A DNA stretch of 64,000 nt from contig JANTQF010000016.1 of the NCBI GenBank assembly GCA_032988165.1, positions 62,001-126,000 on the forward strand, read 5' to 3'. This document shows positions 25,713-37,440 of this stretch, one piece after another. The translations under genes and the position numbers were made by a program. This DNA comes from Emmonsiellopsis sp. PD_33 (taxonomy: Eukaryota; Ascomycota; Eurotiomycetes; Onygenales; Ajellomycetaceae). How positions within the stretch are numbered: the stretch's first letter is position 1; each line of letters opens with the position of its first letter. The notes under the pieces were generated by a model. That model was not told the origin of the DNA. It searched no databases and saw nothing but the letters and a program-made list of their open reading frames with translations.

Positions 25713-25791
25713 GTGGCTTCATATTGAAGTCTCTCAACCCCTGGTTTTCTAATTCCAGACCAGGGGTTAAGAGACTCTAATATGAAGCCAC
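25713..25791. repeat. 32-bp inverted repeat (hairpin)
   Basis: The arms are 25713-25744 and 25760-25791 (GTGGCTTCATATT...AACCCCTGG against its complement), with 3 mismatches in 32 and a 15-base loop. It could be a small foldback element or a transcribed hairpin. Confidence 0.75.
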
Positions 25792-25929
25792 TGGGTTTAA
25801 ATTCAGAAGGGACTATTTTTTTCTTCTATATTAATTACAGCACATCACATAATTAATGATGTTTTCCATAGACAACAGCTCTCCTTGACTTGATGGTCCT
25901 GATGTGTCTGGGTTGAAGAAATATTAATC

Positions 25930-26420
25930 TTATTATATGTAGCATGGGGACTTAAATCACATCTCTCAGCTTAAGCTCAGCTGCCCTGCCAGTAGAGGGT
26001 TAGTACTACTACTATGGAATAAAATATAAAATTTATGCTGCACTTAGCTGGGTTTGAACCCTGAGCTATTATATTCTACACAGTAAAAAGTTATCTTCCT
26101 TCTCAGTGTAATTAATTCAACACTGAGAAGGATGATGATGTTAGTATGATCTTAAAGTATGTTTTTATAGCTAGCTCATCTTACAGCTTAAATTAGATTG
26201 CCCTGAAGCATTAGTATTACTACTATGAAATAAAATAGAGTTCATGCTGCCCTCTATTAGGTTTGAACCCCTATTAGGCTGTTAGTATGATGCATGCAAA
26301 TTCAAAAAGTTATCATCTAAATCCCCTTAATTACTCTGAAGGGGATCTGGATGGAGATGTGACATTGCAGCCCTACAATGTGTTTTTATAGCTAGCTCTT
26401 GTGACTTTGTTCAAGTTGTC
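25930..26420. repeat. Two tandem ~220-bp repeats, related to 45,850-46,090
   Basis: Both units share ACTACTATGRAATAAAAT, a GGTTTGAACCC segment, AAAAAGTTATC and TTTTTATAGCTAGCTC. A third, related copy lies in the opposite arm near 45,850-46,090. The GGTTTGAACC core is B-box-like, but no A box was found. Confidence 0.5.
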
Positions 26421-26934
26421 ATCTATCAGCAGGTGTTGTGCAAACTGGTTGATGTGGTATTGCCATGATAGTAGTAAATATTAGCTACTAGTAGAGGATA
26501 TAAATTATATATATATTTTATTACATCTATAATCAAGCATGTCACCACATCACAGCCATATAATCCTGCTACTGAAACCCATATATTTAGCATGCATTGG
26601 CTTTTCAATAGAACTTGTATTATATTTCACAATGAGATCACATTGTATTATCAAGATTTAGTATGTTTTAGTCAAAAAATAAGCTATCTGGATAAGTAAT
26701 ATCAAATAGTGATAGATGTATAGATACTTGTATAATCAACCTATTAGAATCATTCTCATAGATTCATTAACCTCAGTAGTTAACTGGTCTATATGAACAT
26801 GGAAGTCATATGGTCCAATCACCTCTTAAGGTGACAGCTCAGATTTAAACTCAAGTGTGCAGCCACTTATTTTTTTTTACTGATCTACCTAAATAAATAT
26901 CAGTATATATTATAACTCAAATAATAGCACATTC

Positions 26935-27125
26935 CTCAGCTTAAGCTGACAAGCAGGAAAGGAACACATTCCCTGACTTAAGTCAGCAGGACACTTAAAT
27001 AATACTTTGACCTGCATACCAGTTGAGAGGAGCACATTCCTCAGCTTAAGCCAGGCTGCTTTGCTCAGCTTAAGCTGAGGAATATATTTCTTTTCTACTC
27101 ATTAGCTTAAGCTAAGGAATGTACT
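26935..27125. repeat. Cluster of AGCTTAAGCT palindromes and foldbacks
   Basis: Within 190 bp there are at least five copies or half-copies of CTCAGCTTAAGC, including a perfect 16-bp palindrome at 27064-27079. Several are flanked by GAGCACATTCC or GGAAT, as in the foldback at 45,354-45,433. The cluster lies just downstream of the left transposase gene. Confidence 0.75.
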
Positions 27126-27139
27126 CTCTATAACTTCTT

Positions 27140-30100
27140 ACTATTCATCATCTGAATCTATCAAATTGCTGTTCAAATCATCATTTAATTTATTTGAAAT
27201 GTTATCTTCATTCAAGTCATCATCCTCCTCATCCTCCTCATTCATGTTGCTCTCTTCATCCTCCACTTCCTCTCTGATACTAGCTTTTAACTGGGTTAAT
27301 CACTTATTTGCTGCCCAAAGTCCATCTTCTAACTATATTTCACTATACAAACTGTTGTATTAGTCCCAGTCAATATAATTATTGATATAGAATCATTTAG
27401 TGGGGGATCTCACATGCATATTACTAAGCTATGTTAGAATAAGATAAGCATCTCACTGTATAGTCTCCACTGAATAGAAACAACACTTCTGTAGGCAACC
27501 TGAATTATTGTCCAACAGATTGAGCTCCAAGTCTGCATATGTCTCTACTTCATACATGCTATGGACATCATGCAGCTTCCTGGAACATAGTTGAAGGACA
27601 TCAATAAGTGCTTTAATATAGTATATGTTTCCATTTCAGTTGGGGATCCTTCTATCTTTCTTCACTCAAACATCAGGGTTAATCACAGTTGATATCAGTA
27701 AAAGCTGATTAACCATCTGCCCTTAAAAAGGTATATCTCTTATCTTATTCCTATTATCAGCCTTTTCATCAGCTAACCAGACATAGTCTTACTGCTACCT
27801 GCCAAGTGCCTCTTGCCATGCAGGTATACATCAAATCTTCTCCTTAATAAGGTGATTTGTGTCAGATGGATCTCACCCATCCTGTTTCCATGTAGTGACC
27901 AATCCATATATCTATATGTGATAGTTAAGTATTAATTGCAATATGAGGTGTCAGTCCTTTATGTTAGTGAGCTAGAAATGTCTATCTGCAATATAAACTA
28001 GCAATGCATTCAGAAAAACCTTCTTGAGATAACCCAGTCTCTTAGCTATCTCTCTCACTATTATGATATGATATGCCAGTGATTAGTAGTAGTCTACTTC
28101 TAATGGATGCTATGATATTTTCTGCAAGTTCATGACTATTAATACAGTGATAAGCTTTATCCCAAGTTAATCTTCAGCTATAAGTATACTTGAGCTAATA
28201 GTATTAGCATGGAGTAATATGTTCTCTAACTCTAATATATGTATATACTGCTGACTGTGTTTGATCAGCTGTCATTCATTGCCAATATATTTGTTAGTAT
28301 TGCAGTAATAGACCTTTACATGGTATTTGTAGTCAGTCTCACTGTGCTTAGTATTAAAGTCATCCAGGGTTCTATATTTATAAATAAACTTGACATAGTG
28401 GACAAGAACATGGAATTTTGCAAAGTTGAAGTGGCTAACTTTATATAGGTAATGTTTCTTATAAGATATATAATAATAATGAAATGCCCATTTAAGAGTA
28501 TCAATCTATTTCAAGACATTCTCTAAGTACCTTAGGGTTTCATCATCATGGGAGTAGTACTGTGCACAGAATAGAAAGTCAACCACAGCACAGGCATATA
28601 GAAGGGCAGGTTGTGAATGATAGAGCAGTAAAGAGATAATAACTAGGATTAACTATTATGACAGAGCTTTATGCTGTAACCTAGATCACTGTTTAAAGCA
28701 GCTGAAGTTGATAAAATACTGAAGACCTGAGTAGTGAGGAATATAATTAAATTAGTCATCAAGCTGTTTAGTTCTACCTGCTTGAGATATTAATGGGGCT
28801 TCCTGGTTCTTAGTTTGTCATGCAGGTTTGATAAGGTCTACCACTATTTTCTGGAGCTATTCAACTAGGTACTGAACTATGCCCTTAAGTAACTGGTAGA
28901 AAATATCAATTATCATCACTTTATAAATATTAATTCATGGGTAGCATTAGGTAAAGAAGTTAATGTTATAGATCATTATATTAAAATCAATGAATAAGGG
29001 ATCATTCTGCTGCTGCTAAATCTGGTCCTACATCTATCTATATATGTGTGTTGGAAAGATCTTCAATAGATCTTGATACTCTGAAGGGGAAATAAGGCAG
29101 ATTAAATAGTGTCTATTATTTTTTATATTAGTAATTAAGACTTACTCTTTATAGTCAGCCATGAATTCAGCTAATACTAAGAAGTAGTATTAAATATAAC
29201 CATCAGCACATTCAATAAACATACTAGTCATACTCAAGGCCTTAATAGCTACAGCATCATTAGTACCTATTAGTGGGATATTAGTAGTAAGACTTACATT
29301 TAAGTATCTCAGCCATACAAGCATGATAAAGCCTGGTCTTTATGACATGGTCAATCTTCTTAATAATAGGAAGATAGGCAATCTTCTGAAGACTGATTAT
29401 CTTTTATGCACAGCAAATCTTATATGGAAGATTTTCAATAATAAAGTAAATAGGCCAAGATACCTGGTCCTCATGATGCATGGAAAGCTGTGTCTTATCA
29501 GATGCAAAGATTAATAGAACTAGTGTGGAAGAGGCTGGAAGTTTTTGTTGCATATTCTACCACTAGTTGGCTGTATGCATCTCAGTATATATTCATGGAT
29601 TTGACTTCAAGAACTATTATATAGGTACATATTATAGGACATTTTTGAATGAAAGATGTCCAAGTAATCAGCAAATAATATTATTTACTCTCTGATGAGA
29701 GAGAGTAGCTTTAATTATGATTCTATTAGTGGATGTTATAGAAATTAGAGTATCAATAAATTCATTGCTTTATGCATTGTTAATTGTTAAGCCTCTATTA
29801 ATGATGTTATAGAACTGTTAGGCAGTGCAGAAGAAGAGTCTATCAGTAATAGTATAAAGATAGGGTAATATGAGGAATTAATTGATAGCCCCATTTAAAA
29901 GTCCATTATTCAGAAAGAACTGTGCAATGCCATATTCTACCTTACTTTTAAAGCTCTCATACTAGGCTATTATTATTCTAGTGGAGGCATTGAACATCAC
30001 ATTAAAACAATCAGGAACTGGGCAATTAGCTGGTTATTTTAAGAGAGATTTGTATGTAATAGTATAGGTATTTAAAACTGAAGTTTGCACAGCTTGTAGT

Positions 30101-30610
30101 GGTAGTAAAGAAATAAAGAAGGCTGCCTCTGTATTTGTATCTTATTCCTAGTAGATAGATACCATTAGTTAGTATTATCTCTAATAGGAACTTAGATAAA
30201 CCTGCTGTTAGGAGGGGAGCACAGAGCTCAGCTTAAGCCAATAATACAGTAATATTTATGCCAGGGTTTTCTGAAGTCAGTTCCATATCCATAGAGTTCA
30301 AGTTGAATATGATAGCACTAGAAGTCTCAACTAAATCCAAGTCTACTCCATCTGCCCTGAATGCTAATAGTAGTCCATTAGAGGGTAAAGCTATAAGAGC
30401 ATGTTCAGTGAGAGATTGGATGAATGCAAGTGAATGAGCAATAAATGTACTAATAGTTAATATCATTTCTGATGCTTTTTATTATACTTGGATTGCTGCT
30501 GTACATTTCTGTTGATGATAACTCAAGCTACTCTAGCTGTTAATAGGTCTTCAACAGTATAGACAGGCATGCATATAGATAGAGTTCTTCATAGTTAGGG
30601 GGTCAGTGCT
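27140..30610 (-). pseudogene. Plavaka/KDZ-type transposase, left copy
   Basis: This is a mirror homologue of the right copy. On the minus strand: an N-terminal Cys/His finger (ACLYC...SSLSYHQQKC, about 30,515-30,575); the segment antisense to 29,323-29,514; a core near 28,850-28,940 (MIIDIFYQLLKGIVQYLVE); and a highly acidic C-terminus at 27,160-27,280. Stops and frame breaks are frequent. It lacks the 318-bp insertion of the right copy, so its sequence at about 29,560 shows the empty site. The right copy gives the firmer family evidence. Confidence 0.7.
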
Positions 30611-31149
30611 TGATGTTAGTCATAGAGGCTGGATGGTATGATGAATGTATTTCTATTTTCTATTAAGATTGAAGGTGTAAAGTTATAAATCTGAATGTGC
30701 AAATTAAATCACCTGGGAATGAATTCTTAGCATACTAACTAGATTGAGTACTATCAATGACATCAGAAAAATAGAGGCAGAGAGGTTGACATGTGGACAG
30801 AACTTGGCTTAAACTGAGCATGTGTAGCCACACTTTTAAATAATTTGAAAAGTAAAGATAAACCACCAGTAATTAGCTAAAGTGCTAGAAGGAACAACTT
30901 GTAAGACAGGTGGGAGAAAATGTTATAGTAATGAAGCTTGACTTAAGCCTGGCAGTGATTACTGAGCACCTATGGAAACACTTTTAAATAATTTGAAAAT
31001 CAAAGCCACTTCTTTTACATAACAAACTGACTAGGAAAAGTGCACAAAGAATCATTTCTAAAAAAAAGAAGATGAGCAATGTAGTAAAGAAAGCTTGACT
31101 TAAGCCTAGTAAAATTATAATAGGAGTAGGTTGAACTTGGTTAGCAACT

Positions 31150-34100
31150 TAGTTAGGCTTCTAATGAGATGAGCAGGTTGGATTCTGATAGGTAGGATCA
31201 GCAGGTAAACTACCTGTTGAACTACCTTATGCTAATTTTGCTCTTTTAGCTGGAGGAGGTTTGCTGTCACTTGGGGCTGATAGAGAGTAATGGCAGCAAG
31301 AGGAGCCTAAGGAGGGACTTGAAACTAAGAGGGGAGGTGAGGATAAATCTGATATCAATGAATCTATCCTGGGGCCAGGATTACTAATGTCACTATTAGG
31401 GGCTGGAGTGCAGATGGGGGTTTGAGGGTTTTAAACACTAATAGAACATCTTAATAGACTTAAACTAGAAGGGATGGGACATGCAGGTGTCAGAGAAATT
31501 CTAGAAGGTAAGTAAATGAGAAGTATTTTCTTAAAATAGGTAATGAGATTTAATGTTACTGTGATATTTAACTGTTTCAAGGCATTGATTTGAGTGACAC
31601 TTAGATCAAAATTCTCAACATTTCCCCAATGCAGCTGAGACTCCTATTGGCTGAATATTTATTATATATAGTTTACTACTCTCTGTTTAATTGCATGCTC
31701 AAGTTCTTAAGGATCAGAAGATAAGGCATGCTCATCTTGACTTAAGCTAAGCTTGATGGTTAAATCTGCAAAAGTAGCTGACCCCTGTGTGATGAGCTGA
31801 GAAGTAAACTTTGTTGAAGCCTTGACTTCAATATATCTATCAAATGAATTGGCAGTGGAAAGTATCCATATCCATTGTAGCTGAACCTGATTGATGTGAT
31901 GAATGTGGTAGAGGACTTAAAGGGTATCATTACTATTTGTGGGTGATTCTAGTAGAATCACATTGAAATAAGTGTAATGCAAGTTAAGGCCTATTATACT
32001 GATTCTATAACTTAAGATTAATACCTTCATTATATAATGAGAGTCATTGAAGTTCTTGATGACCTCTACATTTTCATGCCTGGACATGAATGACTTGATC
32101 ACACCAACTTTGACATTGAATAATAAGGTAAATAGCTCAGTCTGATACTGGGGCATTGGGAAATGAAGAAAGATAAGTAGTCCCTGTTGGGACTTAATAA
32201 CTACCTCATTCATAATGGATAGTAAATGGGGAAACTTGGGTGTCAAATAGCAGAGTAGGCTTACCACCTAAGATTGATCAGGCAGAAGAAAGAAAATTAA
32301 CAGATTAATGATTATTCTTGATAAGAATTACAGGGTACCATTACCTGCCTTCTGTTGCCATCTATTAATATTACCAGCAAAATTTCCTTCCTTCTTGACA
32401 GATATTGCACAGAAAAGATGTGGGAGTGCAAGTGAGAAGGTAGCATGCTAAAGTTGCTGATAAACTGATATGTTAAATTTACTGGCCTGAATATCTATAA
32501 TATTATTTGGAGATGATGGCTTATCATCTCTGATAGGGATAGAACTCTTAATTTGGAGGTAGGAGGCTAGACTGCTATGAATATTGTAGTATTCAGCTAA
32601 CTACTTCATCTGAAAATAGCAATCAACAGTAATAACAGTATAGTGTGGAATATGATCACCAATAATAACTGTGTTGCTATAGGTAGATGGGTCTTCTTTA
32701 ATTACAGTTGATATAGCTGATTCTATTATTTATTAGAGTATGATCTGGTTAAGGATCTTAGAGATACTATTCAGTGCATAGGTATGAGGTAGAGTTCTGT
32801 TGGAGGAGAATAGTTTATAGAATAATATAGGGTCAAGTATGTGCATATTGTTAGTGCCACAGTTACTAGCTTGTTGATACTCACTCAGAGGATCCTTAAT
32901 GAGCTGATAGTTTACTGAGCTTATAAGCTCTAAATTGAATGATAGTGATAAAGGATCAAGCAGGTTAATAGCATGATTAGACATTGGAGTGCCAGTAATG
33001 AAGAGTCACCCATGATAAGGCATCTATGAGATTACTTGATGAATATATATTCTCATGTTTTTAACTGTGTGAGACTCATCCATCAATATATTGCCAAACA
33101 GGGCATTGTTTGGCCACAATGACTGTATGAACTCTCTTATTAAGTTAATTTCTTGATATGCCTGAATTGTATCAGTTAAGTCTTCATTTGAATTAGAGGC
33201 AGCAGTAGGGGCAGAGAGCAGCTGAGCTTGACTTAAGCTGAGCCTACATAATATGTACTTCAACCATGTTGAGTAAGATGTGATTATAATGATCTAGCCA
33301 GAATTTGGGTTAATAGAATTGATTTTTGCCATCAAATACCTGAGATCTTCCTCTTTAATGATAAGTGAATATTTGTGGGTATTAAATATCCTACTAAGAC
33401 CTACATTTGAATAGAAGACCTTGAGATTGAAATGACTGAGAAAATGTTTCTGGATCTCTTCTATCCAGATATATATCAAATGTGAAGGGATAAATATCAG
33501 GTTTAATAGGTATTTAATGGTGAGGTTGAGATGGTTTATAAAATAGAATACTCTTAATGCTTGAATTGTCTTACTTAATTCCATCTAATTAGATAGGATA
33601 ACAGTATGTTATCATCTCAGCACCTCTACCATTGTGGTGATGCTGGTGATCTGTGACAGCATCAATGAAAGATTATTGATTATTAGAGCCTTTAGATTAA
33701 ACCTAAGGAAAACAGCAGACTCTTCATATACAAGGGGTTAAATACCTACTGAATTTAATAACTTCTGAATCTTCTTTAAAATCCCCTCTGTATTGTCCTC
33801 TGAGTCTGAGTCCTCATCCTGCTCTAAGGCAGAGTCAGTAGTGTTAGCCAGATCAGTCAAAATGATTGAGTGGATGTTTTGAGGCACTTATTTATCATGA
33901 AGGGCAAAAAGGTTGAGTATAGTGAAAGTGAGATATATGATGAGTTAGGTTTCCTCCTCTAGAGTAAGCTATAGAAAGTTGATGATCACTGCACTCTATT
34001 CTATAATCTATGATTCAATTACCTTAAAATTGTTGGTTTGCTTGGTGTTTGTACTCTCATTACTGTCTGATTTGTAACATATAGGACCAATCTCTCTGTA

Positions 34101-34630
34101 CTGCTGAATTAATGGGCTCAGATCTTATGATTCCTGACTAATATTAAGGTTTTAGAAGGAATACTTAAGTTTCATTCAGTACTCAGAGCTCTCCACTTTA
34201 TTATCATTTAGATTAAAGTATATATCAGAATGCTTGCAGATAAACTTAACTAACTAGATGAGAATGAAAAGATGTTCTGAATTATTATGAGGATCTAAAT
34301 AGATACTGTCTGAGGTTAAGTGTGTAAGTATATCAATGACATACACATAAGTTACTATAGTAGCCTTTAGATACTTTTTAATAAGTATAAGATCATCATT
34401 AGTAAGTGCATCATGCCATTAACACCTGAACTTGAGATTATTGTAAAGGGCTATAATATGTCCAACTTCAATCCTGCTGTAGCTTTTATGGTCAGGCCCA
34501 GTATAACTATAGGACTTCTTGTGAAAAGTGAGGAACTACTTCAGCATCTGATTAATAAAAAACTTGATGAGCTATTCAATGAAAGAGGATATAGTAGTGA
34601 AACTAAGATAGCTGATTAGAAGTAAATGGT
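31150..34630 (-). pseudogene. SNF2-type helicase, left copy, 5' truncated
   Basis: Minus-strand blocks: an N-terminal part (YLDPHNNSEHLF, about 34,290); the Walker A position as MELSKTIQALRVFYF (about 33,540-33,590, normally GLGKTIQA); IFIPSHLIYIWIEEIQKHF (about 33,470); MDESHTVKN (motif II, DEAH-like, about 33,080); FITGTPMSN (motif III, about 32,980-33,000); and the helicase C half (31,917-32,267) with LTLLFNVKVGVI and YRISIIGLNLHYTYFN. Compared with the right copy about 35 codons are missing at the 5' end, where block A starts (about 34,640). These are ATP-dependent DNA translocases that remodel chromatin or displace proteins. Here it travels with a transposase. Confidence 0.75.
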
Positions 34631-34639
34631 AGGACTGAA

Positions 34640-37440
34640 GCTGATCAGCTTTAAGAACATTAGCAAAATATTTATTTAGTTTAGAAATCTTTGGCCTGGA
34701 CTTACTGACATTACTGGCTATATTACCTCAATTATGTGGGGTGTGCACCAGGCTAGCTCTTATCCAGCCCCTAGTGTATTTAGCTTGCTAGGATCTGACA
34801 TATGCCACACATGTTACCTCAGTCTGAGTGGCTATTCTCTGCACTAGCTCTGCTTTAGCCTGCCCTGCATGGGTGCTCCAGCCTGGGAGGCATGCTCTGC
34901 ACTGGCTCAGATCCTACTTAGTGCATTGATTATATAGTATGTGCACTCAGATTTCAAGCAACCATGCTCAAAGCCAGCTCAGGGCCACTCAGTGCACCCA
35001 GTTGTTGCTCACTGAGTTAGTCATAGTCATTTGCTTGCTCTGTGCCTGTATTTGGTGACATGTCTAGAGACTCTAGACTGGCTGCTCTCAGCTTAAGCTG
35101 AGGCCTCTCTTCAGTAGTCATATGACTTGCAGCTACTAGAGTAACATATTATGAGACTGGCTGATGATTTATCCAGTCAACCTAGAGCTGCATGTGACCC
35201 TATCAGCAATTAGTTTATTCAGCTGATCTTCTGATTACTCTACCTCACACTTCTTCCTTATCCACCATCATAAACCTACTTACTCTATCTTAACTGCTGA
35301 CAAGCACCATTCTCTCATATTCTTGCCCTAAGCTGCACATTGCTGATCTGCCACCTCTACCATGAAATCCCAAAAAGATTTCACAACTGATGAGGAGTGG
35401 TTCCAGTATAACACCTTTAATGGCATAAGACATGCTAATATGCAAGGTAGTACAGTTTATATATGCACACCTGAGTCTTCTCTAATACCACTGGTTACTA
35501 ACAGGCATATAGAATACAGCTGTAACCTTGATTACAGAGCTTATACAATTAAATGGCAAATCCTCCTCTACTACTATCAGTCTACTGAGTTGAATACTGT
35601 GCTTGCATTTACATTACATCATCAAGCACAATACATCCAGTCACTGGAAAACACTATCAATCAGTATGAGCATATGTTAATTGTCTTTAACCCCTAGTAA
35701 CTCTTGCAATCACTGACTAAGAATGCAGAACAATGCCTTGAATATAATAAACCCTTTTCAAAGCCATACAATTCATGCCTTAAGTCCCCATAAGAATACT
35801 TCAAGATGTTTTTCAATTCTCTTAGACACACACTCTATGGCAAATATGACTTTCCACAATTTCATCACCTAAGGAAAAGAATACTGAACTATAACTTCAT
35901 CAAGGATACCTTCATGACAATGAATTGTATTCATCAGATTGGCAAGGAGGTAGTTAAATTTTTATGGATCAAAATCAATGTTCACCTTCTATTCTACATC
36001 AGGTGCCCTGGTTAATATGATGTTAACAGCCTAATAATCATAGCCTCTAATGCCTGTGATAGGCTCCAGTGGAAAAAGGAAGAACAACAGCATGCCAAGC
36101 CAGGCTCTCCACAATTACCAGTAACCAGTGTTATAGCATTGGATGAGTCCTTGGATGAAGAGTTTTAAGAGCTAGATAAATGCTCAGAGGATGAGTCATG
36201 ATCAGCTTCAAAAACACATGATTGAGATGAATATAGGGATGGATATTCCTTATTCAGGCTATAGATACTCTATGAGGCTGACATGGAAGCTAAGGGCTTG
36301 ATAACCTATTAGGGGTCTTAGGGTAGAATATATAGAAAGGATGGAATCAAAGAATGGAATCAGAGTAAGCAAATCTCTATAGTTAGTACCACTGGCAGAC
36401 AATGAGATAGTAAGTAAAGAGGTATTTCTTCCATTATGCACTAATATCTTTGTTTTCATTATACATACTAGTACCTCCTGTACAAACTATTATTCACTAT
36501 ATATATAAAGAGAAATAATAATGCTTCATTAAAATAGTATTTCATTATATGCTTCTTGCTTCATACCAGTATCTTATGTTTCCTTTGATTTGCAGCTTTA
36601 GAGGGTCAACACATAAAGAAGAATAATAATGCTTTATTAAAATAGCATTTCATATGCTTCTTACTTCATATCAGTGTTCTATGTTTCCTTTGATTTGCAG
36701 CAATGGGTATTATAAGAATAGTTATGAATAGAACTTAGCTGACTCAAGCATAGCACTCTTATTACTATTACTTGACTTTATTAATGAAGAGTATATATGC
36801 CCATGATGCCTCAGTGCTATAGACAGTTCAAATGCACAAGACCCTACCTACTAGTATAGCATCCTTTGCTGTGTTTTTGATCTTATTCTTTCATACTAGC
36901 AGCTACTCTTTCCTCTGAATTCAATTGACTTCACTAATTTACTAGCACTGTCACAGGTGGATGAGCCAGTGGGCTACATTTCTCAGCTTAAGCTCAGCTA
37001 GCACATGCATTTTTTTAAACCTCTCACCACAATTTTAAACTCTCTTTCTAACAACCTTCTTGACACTGCCAGCATCACACACCATCAACACTCTTACTTC
37101 TATAATGTTGTCAAATGTTCATTTCTACCCTCCCCTGCCAAATTTACTTGTGTAATCCTGAAAAACTTATTATTCACAAGAAAATCAGCAGAAGATCACA
37201 TTGAAATTGTCTGTTATATGCACCTATGCCTGTTTAAACTACAACATCAAGGTGAGTTGTGTTCCATGTTCATGCACTTAGTCAGCATTTATGCCAATGA
37301 GCACTTAGCCATATTCAGACTAGTATGGGCTGAGCTTAAGCTGAGACTACCACTCACCTGCTCTAGCCTCTACCCCATATTCCCTGCTAAGTTGTCAGCT
37401 ATAACCTTATTCTAACATCCTCACAGATAGCTGGCAAAAA
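34640..37440 (+). repeat. Block A, plus orientation (inverted copy at 50.1-53.1 kb)
   Basis: Similarity to 53,110-50,090 on the minus strand runs from AGCAAAATATTTATTTA (about 34,663) through ORF Z, AT-rich DNA with a repeated TTTGATTTGCAG phrase (36,590 and 36,690) and palindromes at 35,087 and 36,983, to about 37,420. It ends where the helicase gene of the right arm starts. It contains GC-richer stretches near 34,740-35,060. Confidence 0.65.
35362..36180 (+). pseudogene. ORF Z, unrecognised protein (copy 1)
   Basis: An open frame starts MKSQKDFTTDEEWFQYN at 35362 and runs 111 codons to a TAG. Homology to the inverted copy (52,410-51,560) continues past it through 35,806-36,015 (RHTLYGKYDFPQFHHLRK) to an acidic end (DESLDEEF, about 36,145). 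The original would be near 270 residues. Predicted features: a Trp/Phe-rich start, a helical middle (YIQSLENTINQYEHML) and an acidic C-terminus. I do not know the family. It lies upstream of the SNF2 gene in the same direction. Confidence 0.45.

Noticed and set aside
26265..26280. tRNA gene suggested by GGTTTGAACCCC
   Set aside because: A B-box-like core alone, without an A box at the proper distance or a cloverleaf.
29323..29514. Plus-strand frame of 63 codons, and its look-alike on the minus strand at 42,836-43,057
   Set aside because: Both are antisense to the transposase reading; their similarity only reflects the inverted duplication.
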